From the NCBI GenBank assembly GCA_963739135.1, contig CAVTZG010000021.1, forward strand, positions 744,001 through 808,000: a DNA stretch of 64,000 nucleotides. The letters are read 5' to 3'. A program made the translations under genes and the position numbers. Shown one piece after another: positions 31,640-39,907 of this stretch (its first letter is position 1; the number at the start of each line of letters is the position of its first letter). The DNA is from Palsa-504 sp963739135. Its GTDB lineage: Bacteria; Actinomycetota; Actinomycetes; Streptosporangiales; Streptosporangiaceae. The notes beneath the pieces are model-generated. The model had not been told where the DNA came from and did no database searches. It worked only from the letters and a program-made list of their open reading frames with translations.

Positions 31640-34324
31640 GTGGGGCCTGCCACCTGGTCCGGGGCTGCCGATGCCCCGGCTGCTCCCGCGGTGCGGGACG
31701 GGGTCGTCTCCCGGCCCGGGCTGTTCGGGCTGCTCGGCGCGGCCGGGCGCGTGACCGAGGTATCAGCGCCGCCGGGAAGCGGGAAGACGCTCCTGGTGCG
31801 TTCCTGGATCAGCGAGAGCGGCCTGGCGGAGCGGACCGCGTGGGTGCCGGTGCAGGGCGAAGAGCGCGACCCGCAGCGGTTCTGGCTGTCCGTGCTCGGC
31901 GCACTGCGGGACACCACGGCCGGGTCGACGCTGGTCCGGCCCTTGACGGCGGCTCCCGGTCTGGACGGCTGGGCGGTGGTCGAGCGGCTGCTGGCCGATT
32001 TGGGCGGGCTGGAGGACCGGGTCTGGCTGGTGATCGACGACGTACACGAGCTTGGTTCGGCCGAGGTGCTGCGCCAGCTGGAGCTGCTGCTCATGCGCGC
32101 GCCCGCGGGGCTGCGGTTCGTGCTGGCGACCCGTCACGATCTGCGGCTGGGCCTGCACCGGTTGCGGCTGGAAGGAGAACTGACCGAGATCCGGGCGGCT
32201 GATCTGCGGTTCAGCCTGGCTGAGGCGGGGGCTTTGTTCGAGGCGGCGGGGATAGCGCTGTCGGGTCCGGCGCTCGGGTTGCTGTATGAGCGGACGGAGG
32301 GCTGGGCGGCGGGGTTGCGGCTGGCGGCGCTGTCGCTGGCCGGGCACCCGGATCCGGACCGGTTCGCGGCGGAGTTCTCCGGCAGCGAGCGGACGGTGGC
32401 GGAGTACCTGCTGGCCGAGGTGCTGGACCGGCAGAGTGAGGCGGTCCGGCGGCTGCTGCTGCGGACCTCGGTGCTGGAACGGGTGAACGGCGAGCTAGCC
32501 GACCTGCTGACCGGCGGCTCGGACGGAGAGCGCCTGTTGCAGCAGCTCGAGCAGGCCGGCACGTTCGTGGCCGCGCTGGATGCGCGGCGGTCCTGGTTCC
32601 GTTACCACCAGCTGTTCGCCGACCTGCTGCAGCTGGAGCTGCGGGGCAGCGCCCCCGCCGACGTGCCCGCGCTGCACGCCGCCGCCGCCGGGTGGTACGC
32701 GGACCACGGGTACCTGGTCGAGGCGGTCCGCCACGCCCAGGCGGCGGCGGACTGGGGCCTGGCCGCCCGGCTGCTGTCGGACCACTGGGTCGGCTTCGGG
32801 CTCAACGGGCTGGGCGCCACCGCGCACGAGCTGCTGGCCCGGTTCCCGGCCGGCGTGATCGCCGGGGATGCGGAGCTGGCCGCGCGGATGGCCGGGGACG
32901 AGCTGGCCCGGGGGTCGATGGAGGAGGCCGAACGGTACCTGGCTCTGGCCGCCCGGGGACTGGAATCGGCGCCCGCGGACCGGCGCGGGCGCTCGCAGGT
33001 GGTACTCGCCGTCGTGCGCATGCGGCTGGCCCGCCAGCGCGGGGACGTCCCGGCCGTGGCCGAGCAGGCGCAACGGCTGCTGGCCCCCGCCGGGGCCGCC
33101 GACCCAGCGGAGCTCGGGCTGGGCGGGGACCTGCGGATGCTGGCGTTGATCGACCTCGGCATCGCCGAGCTGTGGACGGCTCGCTTCGAGGAGGCCAACC
33201 GGCACCTCGAGGACGGCATCGCCCTGGCGCGCCAGCTCGGCCGGCCCTATCTGGAGGTCACTGGCCTGGCGTACTGGGCGCAGCTGGTGAGCTGGCGGTC
33301 GTTCCCGCTGGGAGCGCAGCGGAGCATGCAGGCGATCGAGCTGGCCGGGCGGCACGGCTGGACCGAGGAGCCGGTCGCTGGCGTCGCCTACCTGGCCCTG
33401 GGTGTGGCCATGGTCGCCCAGGGGCGACTCGATGAGGCGGAGCGGTCACTCGAACGTGCCGAGCGCACCGTCCGGGCCGAGGTCGAGCCGGCGGCCGGGA
33501 TGAGGCTGCACTACGGCCGCGGGATGATCGAGCTCGCGCGTGGCCGGTACCCCGAGGCGCTGGCCGCCATCCGGACGGCCGAGCGGCTGGGCACGTTGCT
33601 CGTCACGGAGCACACGCTGGCCAGGCGGGGGAAATCACACCAGCTGCAGGCACTGGTGCGGATGGGCGAGACGCAGCGCGTCGAGCAGATCCTGGCCGAG
33701 ATGGACGGAGCGGAGCGCGACAGCGGCGAGGTGCGCATCGCCGTGGCGGCGCTGCGGCTCGCCCAGGACGATCCGGAAGCGGCGACCGTCGCGCTGGCGC
33801 CCGTCATCGAGGGCTCCGTTCCGCTGACGAACGCCCACCTCTGGGAGGTTCAGGCGTTCCTGCTCGACGCGATCGCCCGCGACGCGCTCGGCGACGCGGT
33901 GGCCGAGAGGCGGGCCCTCGAGCGGGCCCTCGACGCAGCCGAGCCGGAAGGCCTGCTATACCCGTTCCTGGCTGATCCCGCGGCGGACCTGCTCGAGCGC
34001 CACCGCCGGCGCGGCACCGCGCACGCCGCCCTGATCGCTGAGATCCTGAACGTGCTGGCTGGGCAGAAGCCCGTCCAGCGGCCGGACAATGAAGGTGGGC
34101 GGGGCCTGCGCGAACCGCTCAGCCAGGCCGAGACCAGAGTGCTGCGCTATCTGCCGACCAAGCTGTCCGCGCCGGAGATCGCCGACCAGCTCTACCTGTC
34201 GGTGAACACGGTCAAGACCCACATGCGGCACCTGTACGACAAGCTCGGCGTGCACCGGCGCCACGAGGCCGTCGAGCAGGCCCGCGCCCTCGGCCTGCTC
34301 GCACCCTCCCCGCGCAGGCCCTGA
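31640..34324 (+). CDS. LuxR family regulator of the large ATP-binding (LAL/MalT-like) type
   Basis: 894 residues from a GTG at 31640 with GAGGAGG upstream. Walker A is APPGSGKT (43-50) and Walker B is VWLVIDDVHELGSAEVL. The sensor stretch FVLATRHDLRLGLHRLRLEG precedes a long helical TPR-like middle typical of MalT-type STAND ATPases. The C-terminal LuxR helix-turn-helix is LSQAETRVLRYLPTKLSAPE, IADQLYLSVNTVKTHMRHLY, DKLGVHRRHEAVEQA. These proteins activate operons when ATP and an inducer are bound. The 3' end has been copied into the following tandem repeat. Confidence 0.9.
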   Translation: MGPATWSGAADAPAAPAVRDGVVSRPGLFGLLGAAGRVTEVSAPPGSGKTLLVRSWISESGLAERTAWVPVQGEERDPQRFWLSVLGALRDTTAGSTLVRPLTAAPGLDGWAVVERLLADLGGLEDRVWLVIDDVHELGSAEVLRQLELLLMRAPAGLRFVLATRHDLRLGLHRLRLEGELTEIRAADLRFSLAEAGALFEAAGIALSGPALGLLYERTEGWAAGLRLAALSLAGHPDPDRFAAEFSGSERTVAEYLLAEVLDRQSEAVRRLLLRTSVLERVNGELADLLTGGSDGERLLQQLEQAGTFVAALDARRSWFRYHQLFADLLQLELRGSAPADVPALHAAAAGWYADHGYLVEAVRHAQAAADWGLAARLLSDHWVGFGLNGLGATAHELLARFPAGVIAGDAELAARMAGDELARGSMEEAERYLALAARGLESAPADRRGRSQVVLAVVRMRLARQRGDVPAVAEQAQRLLAPAGAADPAELGLGGDLRMLALIDLGIAELWTARFEEANRHLEDGIALARQLGRPYLEVTGLAYWAQLVSWRSFPLGAQRSMQAIELAGRHGWTEEPVAGVAYLALGVAMVAQGRLDEAERSLERAERTVRAEVEPAAGMRLHYGRGMIELARGRYPEALAAIRTAERLGTLLVTEHTLARRGKSHQLQALVRMGETQRVEQILAEMDGAERDSGEVRIAVAALRLAQDDPEAATVALAPVIEGSVPLTNAHLWEVQAFLLDAIARDALGDAVAERRALERALDAAEPEGLLYPFLADPAADLLERHRRRGTAHAALIAEILNVLAGQKPVQRPDNEGGRGLREPLSQAETRVLRYLPTKLSAPEIADQLYLSVNTVKTHMRHLYDKLGVHRRHEAVEQARALGLLAPSPRRP

Positions 34325-34495
34325 CCGCGCGGGCCCTGACCGCGCAGGCCCGCGCCCTCGGCCTGCTCGCACCCTCCCCGCGCAGGCCCTGACCGCGCAG
34401 GCCCTGACCGCGCAGGCCCTGACCGCGCAGGCCCTGACCGCGCAGGCCCTGACGCGCAGGCCCTGACCGCGCAGGCCCTGACCGCGCGAGCGAAT
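34286..34495. repeat. Tandem array derived from the luxR 3' end (15-bp unit)
   Basis: The unit CGCGCAGGCCCTGAC recurs about nine times between 34312 and 34490. A ~46-base piece of the gene's own end (starting CGCGCCCTCGGCCTGCTCGC) is repeated at ~34348 within the array. Each 15-bp unit includes the CCCTGA that forms the luxR stop codon, so the array grew by slippage from the end of the gene. Confidence 0.85.
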
Positions 34496-34576
34496 CACCC
34501 GGCCGTGTGACGCCGGCTCACCCTGCCCGATGTGAGGCTTGGTGCTGTCAGGACATCGCGCCATCACCGAATCCAC

Positions 34577-34669
34577 CTGACCCTGGGCCAGGCTGACCTG
34601 GCCGAAATCGACCACATCATGGCCGCCGCCGTGCCCGTCGGCGGCCCCACCCCGGAAGGCATGTCATGA
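34577..34669 (+). pseudogene. C-terminal tail of an aldo/keto reductase
   Basis: The last 30 codons read LTLGQADLAEIDHIMAAAVP then VGGPTPEGMS, the usual C-terminus of actinomycete aldo/keto reductases. The TGA overlaps the ATG of the next gene (ATGTCATGA). No upstream part of the gene survives. The overlap suggests that the oxidoreductase was once translated by coupling to a full aldo/keto reductase gene. Confidence 0.55.
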
Positions 34670-35610
34670 GTACGCAGCTTGCACCACGTCCGTTCGGACA
34701 AATTGCACCACGTCCGTTCGGACAAATTAAGAACCCCGACCACAGCCGGTCGGCCACACACGTGATCGCGTTTCTCGGCACCGGGCGGATGGGCGGCCCG
34801 ATGGCCGCCAACCTGGCCCGGGCCGGCTTCGAGGTGCGGGCGTGGGACCGCACCGCCAGCCATGCCGACGCCCTGGTCAAGGACGGCGCGACCGTGGCGG
34901 CCAGCCCGGCCGAAGCGGTCAGGGGCGCCGGGATCCTCATCACCATGCTGGCCGACGGACCCGCCACCGAGCAGGTGTGGAACGGGCCCGACGGGCTGAC
35001 GGCCGCGGGTCCCGGCCTGATCTGGGTGCAGATGGCCACCGTCGGACTGGAGTGGACGCAGCGGTTCGCCAACACCGCCGCCCGGTACGGGGTGCATTTC
35101 TTCGACGCCCCGGTCTCCGGCAGCCAGGGACCGGCCCAGGCCGGGGAGCTGACCATCCTGGCCAGCGGCCCGCACTGGATGGCCCAAGACGTCGCCCCGG
35201 TGTTCGCCGCACTCGGCCGGGCCACCCCCTGGCTCGGCTCGGCCGGCAACGGCACCAGAGCCAAGCTGGTCCTCAACAACTGGCTCACCGACCTGACCGA
35301 GATGACGGCGGAAACCCTCTCCTTCTCCCGCCAGCTCGGCCTGGATCCCGCCGCGATCGTGGACCTGCTGGAGTCGACGCCGCTCGGATCGCCCTACGCG
35401 GTGCAGAAGGCCCGGACCATGCTGGCCGGCGACTTCACCCCCGCGTTCGCGCTCAAGCACGCGCTCAAGGACGCCGATCTCGCCGCGCAGGCCGCGCAGG
35501 CCAGCGGCACCGAGCTCGCCCTGACCAGCGCGCTGCTGCCGCGGTGGCGCCGGGCCGCCGCCAGCGGGCACGCCGACGACGACTTGGCCGTCATCTACAC
35601 CACACCCTGA
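34666..35610 (+). CDS. NAD(P)-dependent beta-hydroxyacid dehydrogenase family oxidoreductase
   Basis: 314 residues. The Rossmann motif is VIAFLGTGRMGGPMAANLAR. The family signature region is FFDAPVSGSQGPAQAGELTI, with LGSAGNGTRAKLVLNNWLTD holding the catalytic Lys. This is the 3-hydroxyisobutyrate / 6-phosphogluconate-like dehydrogenase family. The first 32 residues are not family-like and are encoded partly by a 24-bp repeat (APRPFGQ twice). A GTG at 34762 directly before IAFLGTG could be the true start. It precedes zwf and probably shares its transcript. Confidence 0.82.
   Translation: MSTQLAPRPFGQIAPRPFGQIKNPDHSRSATHVIAFLGTGRMGGPMAANLARAGFEVRAWDRTASHADALVKDGATVAASPAEAVRGAGILITMLADGPATEQVWNGPDGLTAAGPGLIWVQMATVGLEWTQRFANTAARYGVHFFDAPVSGSQGPAQAGELTILASGPHWMAQDVAPVFAALGRATPWLGSAGNGTRAKLVLNNWLTDLTEMTAETLSFSRQLGLDPAAIVDLLESTPLGSPYAVQKARTMLAGDFTPAFALKHALKDADLAAQAAQASGTELALTSALLPRWRRAAASGHADDDLAVIYTTP
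34679..34726. repeat. 24-bp tandem duplication with an internal palindrome
   Basis: TTGCACCACGTCCGTTCGGA plus CAAA occurs at 34679 and 34703. Each unit holds GTCCG-TT-CGGAC, a perfect 5-bp inverted repeat (34688-34699 and 34712-34723). It lies 36-83 bases before the alternative GTG start at 34762, a position expected for a pair of operator sites. Confidence 0.7.
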
Positions 35611-35664
35611 GCCTCCCCGGGGGCAACATAGGGAGACGAACTGGCGATGACTGAGGAGCTAGGC

Positions 35665-37092
35665 ATGAGCCACGGGCAGGACAGCGAGTCGGCCGGCGAT
35701 CCGCGACCGGTGGTGTTCGTGCTTTTCGGGGCGACCGGAGACCTGTCCAGGCGAATGGTGCTGCCCGCGTTCTACCGGCTCGCGGCCGAAGGGCTGCTGC
35801 CCGGGCAGTGGGCGCTGGTGGGCAACGGCCGCGGCGACATCTCGCATGCGGATTTCCGGGCCCGAGTCCACGATGCGCTCACCGAATTCGGCCCCCAGCC
35901 TGAGCCGGCCCAGTGGGATGCCTTCGCGGAGCGGGTGTTCTTCGCCGGCGGCGGGTTCAGCCCGGACAATCCCGGCAGATTGCCCGACGTACTGGGCGAG
36001 GCCCGCAGGCCGCTGGGCAGCGACCCGCAGCTTATCCATTACCTGGCCGTCCCGCCCGTCGCCTTCACCGGGCTGACCAAGGCCCTGGGCCAGTACGGTC
36101 TCGTCCAGGGTTCCCGCGTCGTGTACGAGAAGCCGTTCGGCACGTCGAGAGAGAATTTCCGCGAGCTGGACCGGGTCGTCCATTCGGTCCTGGACGAACA
36201 GCAGGTGTACCGGATCGACCACTTCCTCGGGAAGGAAGCCACCCAGGATCTGCACTTGCTGCGCTTCGCCAACGGGTCCTCCGCCGCGTACTGGAACCGC
36301 GAGCACGTCGAGTCGGTACAGGTCGACGTGCCAGAGACGCTCGGCATCAGCGACCGGGCACGGTTTTACGACGCCACCGGCGCGGTGCTGGACATGCTCG
36401 TCACGCACCTGTTCCAGGTGGCCGCCGAGGTGGCCATGGAACCCCCGGCTTCCCTGGACCCGGTCGACCTGCAGGCCGCCCGGGAGACGGTCATCAGCTG
36501 CTTCCGCCCGCTGGACCCAGGCGAGGTAGTGCTGGGCCAGTTCGACGGCTACCGGGACGTACCCGGCGTCGATCCCGCCTCCAGCCAGGACACCTTCGTC
36601 GCCGCCCGGCTGTGGATCGACAACCCGCGCTGGCGCGGCGTGCCGTTCTACCTGCGCACCGGCAAGCAGATGGCGGCCTCCGGCCAGCGGGTCAACCTGA
36701 TTCTCCGCGAACCACCCGGGCCGCTTAGCGGCCGGCTGCCGCGTGAGGCAAACGTGCTGTCATTCTCCCTGGCCGGCGACGGCGAGATCGACCTGTCCCT
36801 GGTGGCCAAGAAACCCGGCCCGGCGCTCGACCTCGACGTAGCGCACGCGTCGATCCCGCTGGCCACCTTGCGGGACGCCGATCCGCTGCCGCCGTACGTC
36901 CGGCTGATCCACGACGTACTCCTCGGCGACCGCTCGCTGTTTACCCGCCCGGACGGGCTCGCCGCGGTCTGGGACGTCGCAGAACCGCTGCTGTCCAGAC
37001 CGCCCAAGATCAACTCCTATGTGCCGGGATCGTGGGGGCCGAGTCAGGCGCGTGAGCTCGTCGCGCCCGGACGTTGGCTCCTCGGCCAGTAG
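35665..37092 (+). CDS. zwf: Glucose-6-phosphate dehydrogenase
   Basis: About 475 residues from the ATG at 35665 (GAGGAG seven bases upstream; an in-frame ATG at 35647 lacks this). NADP-binding FVLFGATGDLSRRMVLPAFY, substrate signature VVYEKPFGTS and YRIDHFLGKEATQDLHLLRF, and PFYLRTGKQM are diagnostic. The enzyme opens the oxidative pentose-phosphate pathway and supplies NADPH. The dehydrogenase upstream ends 55 bases away, so the two are likely cotranscribed. Confidence 0.96.
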   Translation: MSHGQDSESAGDPRPVVFVLFGATGDLSRRMVLPAFYRLAAEGLLPGQWALVGNGRGDISHADFRARVHDALTEFGPQPEPAQWDAFAERVFFAGGGFSPDNPGRLPDVLGEARRPLGSDPQLIHYLAVPPVAFTGLTKALGQYGLVQGSRVVYEKPFGTSRENFRELDRVVHSVLDEQQVYRIDHFLGKEATQDLHLLRFANGSSAAYWNREHVESVQVDVPETLGISDRARFYDATGAVLDMLVTHLFQVAAEVAMEPPASLDPVDLQAARETVISCFRPLDPGEVVLGQFDGYRDVPGVDPASSQDTFVAARLWIDNPRWRGVPFYLRTGKQMAASGQRVNLILREPPGPLSGRLPREANVLSFSLAGDGEIDLSLVAKKPGPALDLDVAHASIPLATLRDADPLPPYVRLIHDVLLGDRSLFTRPDGLAAVWDVAEPLLSRPPKINSYVPGSWGPSQARELVAPGRWLLGQ

Positions 37093-37114
37093 GGCCGGTT
37101 GAAGACTCTGGTCG

Positions 37115-37639
37115 CTACAGGACCTTCGCGAGTAGCCAGAACGTGACCCCGGTGCCCGCGCCGTAGGCGAGGTGGCCGCTCAGGTCGCTGGCCAGGGTCT
37201 TAGCGTCATACTCCCAGATCGGCTTGTAGATCCCGGCTTCCGGCAGGACGACGTAGCCGGTGGCCCAGACCGCGGTGCCGAAGGGCAGGCCGTACAGGGC
37301 ATGCGGCCTGCGCAGCGATCCGGCCAGGATGCCGTAGGCGGCCGCCGCGGATGATCCGTAGGCCCAGTGCGCGACGGTGCTGGTGAGCCAGGCCCAGCGG
37401 TCGGGGAGTTCCTTGCGGGTGAAGCCCTCGATCAGGCGCTTGGCGACCTGCCCGGGATCGGGGGCCTTGTCCCAGCTTTCCACCGGCGCGAACTCCCACC
37501 TGAACGGGCTGTCCTTACCGCCTTTGCGGCGGTACTTCACGTACTGGACCGTGTCCAGGCAGACCGTGCCTACCACGCCGGCCAGCAGACCTCCGGCGAC
37601 GGCGGCGAGCGGTGTCATCGGGTGCGTTCGGGTGCGCAT
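37115..37639 (-). CDS. Predicted small membrane protein
   Basis: About 174 residues from the ATG at 37639 (ATG 37618 is an alternative). Hydrophobic segments are LAAVAGGLLAGVVGTVCLDT, WAYGSSAAAAYGILAGSL, GLPFGTAVWATGYVVLPEAG and SGHLAYGAGTGVTFWLLAKV. Between them is a cytoplasmic loop (KYRRKGGKDSPFRWEFAPVE). It resembles DUF1440-like actinobacterial membrane proteins of unknown role. Convergent with zwf and divergent from the pyruvate oxidase. Confidence 0.65.
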   Translation of the reverse strand: MRTRTHPMTPLAAVAGGLLAGVVGTVCLDTVQYVKYRRKGGKDSPFRWEFAPVESWDKAPDPGQVAKRLIEGFTRKELPDRWAWLTSTVAHWAYGSSAAAAYGILAGSLRRPHALYGLPFGTAVWATGYVVLPEAGIYKPIWEYDAKTLASDLSGHLAYGAGTGVTFWLLAKVL

Positions 37640-37947
37640 TGCGGGTTCCAATCGTGGTGCGGCCCGGGTCAGGAGAAAATGCCGCGCGGCAGGGTCATCG
37701 ATACGAGCCAGTTCGGGATGTCGACGGTTTCGTTTATCTTCAGGTCGCCGGCCACGCTGCACAAGGTATTGCCTGCGTCCACCGTCGCTCTTCCGGACCC
37801 GTAATCGCGCCCGTGCCGGACCCTGGCCCCACCCTGGTCTGGGCCGGGGTGTCGGCCAGGGTCTTCCACCGGCGCGACAAGCCGCTCGAGCCGCGACTCT
37901 GGGAGGAAGGGACGCCGACCTACGAATTGGCGGAAAAGGAGCAGGCT

Positions 37948-39684
37948 ATGGCTACCACTGTGGCTGACGTGATGATCGAGGCCCTGAAGGCGTCTGGGGT
38001 GCGGAGGGTGTACGGGCTCCCGGGCGATTCGCTGAACGGGTTCACCGACGCGCTGCGCCGGGACGGCGCGATCGCCTGGCAGCACGTGCGGCACGAGGAG
38101 GCGGCGGCATTCGCGGCGGCCGCGGAGGCGGCGCTGACCGGGGAGCTGGCGGTCTGCGCGGGCAGCTGCGGGCCGGGGAACCTGCACCTGATCAACGGGC
38201 TGTTCGATGCCAACCGCAGCGGGGTGCCGGTGCTGGCGATCGCGGCGCAGATCCCGGCGGTGGAGATCGGCGGCGAGTACTTCCAGGAGACCCACCCGGC
38301 CGAGCTGTTCCGTGAGTGCAGCGTGTACTGCGAACTGGTCAGCGTGACCGAGCAGCTGCCGCGCATCCTGCAGATCGCCATGCGCACGGCGCTAGCCGGG
38401 GGCGGGGTGGCGGTGGTCGTGGTGCCCGGCGAGATATTCCTGACCGAGGCCCGCGGCGCCGGGGAGCCCGTGCCGATCCGGGCCGTCTCGCCGGTAGTCC
38501 GGCCGGACGAGGCGGCGCTGGCGGCTGCCGCGCAGGTGCTGAACGCCGCCAGCCGGGTGACCATCCTGGCCGGCGCGGGCTGCGCCGGGGCGCACGACCA
38601 GCTCCTGGCCCTGGCCGGCGCGCTGCAGGCGCCGGTCGTGCACGCGTTCCGCGGCAAGGAGTTCATCGAATACGACAACCCGTACGACGTCGGGATGACC
38701 GGGCTGATCGGATTCAGCTCCGGCTACCGGGCCATGGAGCACTGCGACACCCTGCTCATGCTCGGCACCGACTTCCCCTACCGCTCGTTCTATCCCGAGG
38801 GTGTTCCCGTTATCCAGGTCGACGTACGCGGGGAGCGGATCGGCCGCCGGGTGCCGGTGCGGGTCCCGCTGGTGGGCACGGTCAGGGACACGGTCGACGC
38901 GCTGCTGCCGCTCATCACGGCCAAGACCGGCTCATCGCACCTGGACCGGATGACCGCGCACTACCGGCGGGCCCGCGCCCGGCTGGACAAGCTCGCCAAG
39001 GACCGGCAGCACGCTTCGCCGCTGCACCCGCAGTACGTCGCGGCCACCATCGACCGGCTCGCCGCCGCGGACGCGATGTTCACCGCCGATGTCGGCACGC
39101 CGTGCATCTGGGCCGCCCGGTACCTGAAGATGAACGGCACCCGCCGACTGATCGGCTCGTTCAACCACGGGTCCATGGCCAACGCGCTGCCGCACGCCAT
39201 CGGTGCCCAGGCCAGCCATCCGGGCCGGCAGGTCATCGCCCTGTCCGGCGACGGCGGGCTGGCCATGCTGCTCGGCGAGCTGATCACGCTGCGCCAGCTG
39301 CACCTCCCGGTGAAGGTCGTGGTGTTCAACAACGGCGCGCTGTCGTTCGTGGAACTGGAGATGAAGGCGGCCGGGATCGTCACCTACGGCACCGACCTGG
39401 ACAACCCCGACTTCGCCGGGATCGCCCAGGCCGCCGGGTTGTTCGGGGTGCGGGTGGACAAGGCCGATCAGCTCGAAGACGCGCTGCAGGAGGCGTTCGG
39501 GCACGACGGCCCGGCGCTGGTCGAGGTGGCCACTGCCCGGCACGAGCTGTCGCTGCCGCCCAAGCTCACCTACGGCGAGATCAAGGGCTTCTCCCTGTAC
39601 GCGACCAGGACCATCCTGTCCGGAGGAGGCGAAGAGCTGTTCGAGCTCGCCCGAACCAACCTGCGAGAACTCGACGTCGAGTAA
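37948..39684 (+). CDS. poxB: Pyruvate oxidase / pyruvate:quinone dehydrogenase-like ThDP enzyme
   Basis: 578 residues from the ATG at 37948 with AAAGGAG seven bases upstream. The ThDP-activating Glu is in WQHVRHEEAAAFAAAAEAAL. FAD/substrate region is AVCAGSCGPGNLHLINGLFD. The ThDP motif is VIALSGDGGLAMLLGELITL followed by VVFNNGALSFVELEMKAAG. The pattern matches PoxB-type enzymes that oxidise pyruvate to acetate and CO2 at the membrane. A related sulfoacetaldehyde- or acetolactate-type enzyme is less likely. The ~90 bases before the start are also open in frame but have no family match. Confidence 0.88.
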   Translation: MATTVADVMIEALKASGVRRVYGLPGDSLNGFTDALRRDGAIAWQHVRHEEAAAFAAAAEAALTGELAVCAGSCGPGNLHLINGLFDANRSGVPVLAIAAQIPAVEIGGEYFQETHPAELFRECSVYCELVSVTEQLPRILQIAMRTALAGGGVAVVVVPGEIFLTEARGAGEPVPIRAVSPVVRPDEAALAAAAQVLNAASRVTILAGAGCAGAHDQLLALAGALQAPVVHAFRGKEFIEYDNPYDVGMTGLIGFSSGYRAMEHCDTLLMLGTDFPYRSFYPEGVPVIQVDVRGERIGRRVPVRVPLVGTVRDTVDALLPLITAKTGSSHLDRMTAHYRRARARLDKLAKDRQHASPLHPQYVAATIDRLAAADAMFTADVGTPCIWAARYLKMNGTRRLIGSFNHGSMANALPHAIGAQASHPGRQVIALSGDGGLAMLLGELITLRQLHLPVKVVVFNNGALSFVELEMKAAGIVTYGTDLDNPDFAGIAQAAGLFGVRVDKADQLEDALQEAFGHDGPALVEVATARHELSLPPKLTYGEIKGFSLYATRTILSGGGEELFELARTNLRELDVE

Positions 39685-39736
39685 GAGGAGCAGCGCAGCA
39701 GCAGGTACGCGTCTCCAGCCGCTGAAAACCAGGCGT

Positions 39737-39868
39737 TCAGGTGGCAAGCACCTCGCGGAGGGTGGCGGCAAAGGCGTCGGGCTCGCCGGCCGCGCTGTAC
39801 TCGCGGGCGAGGAACCCGCCGTCGTCGCCCGGGAAGGTGATGGGGGTAGTGCCGACGGGGCCGGGAGC
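39737..39868 (-). pseudogene. C-terminal tail of an alpha/beta hydrolase
   Basis: The minus strand reads PGPVGTTPITFPGDDGGFLA then REYSAAGEPDAFAATLREVL and stops at 39737. This is the typical end of actinomycete alpha/beta hydrolases (DxGGF...GEPEAFAATLREVL). Nothing of the first ~200 residues is present upstream. Confidence 0.5.
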
Positions 39869-39907
39869 ATTACATGTGAGGCGAGCCGAGCGTCTGCCAA
39901 GAGTGCT

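Noticed and set aside
37612..37947. N-terminal extension of the pyruvate oxidase to 37612
   Set aside because: The family N-terminus begins at MATTVADVMIEAL (37948) with a good ribosome site; the upstream codons are not family-like and overlap the divergent membrane-protein gene.
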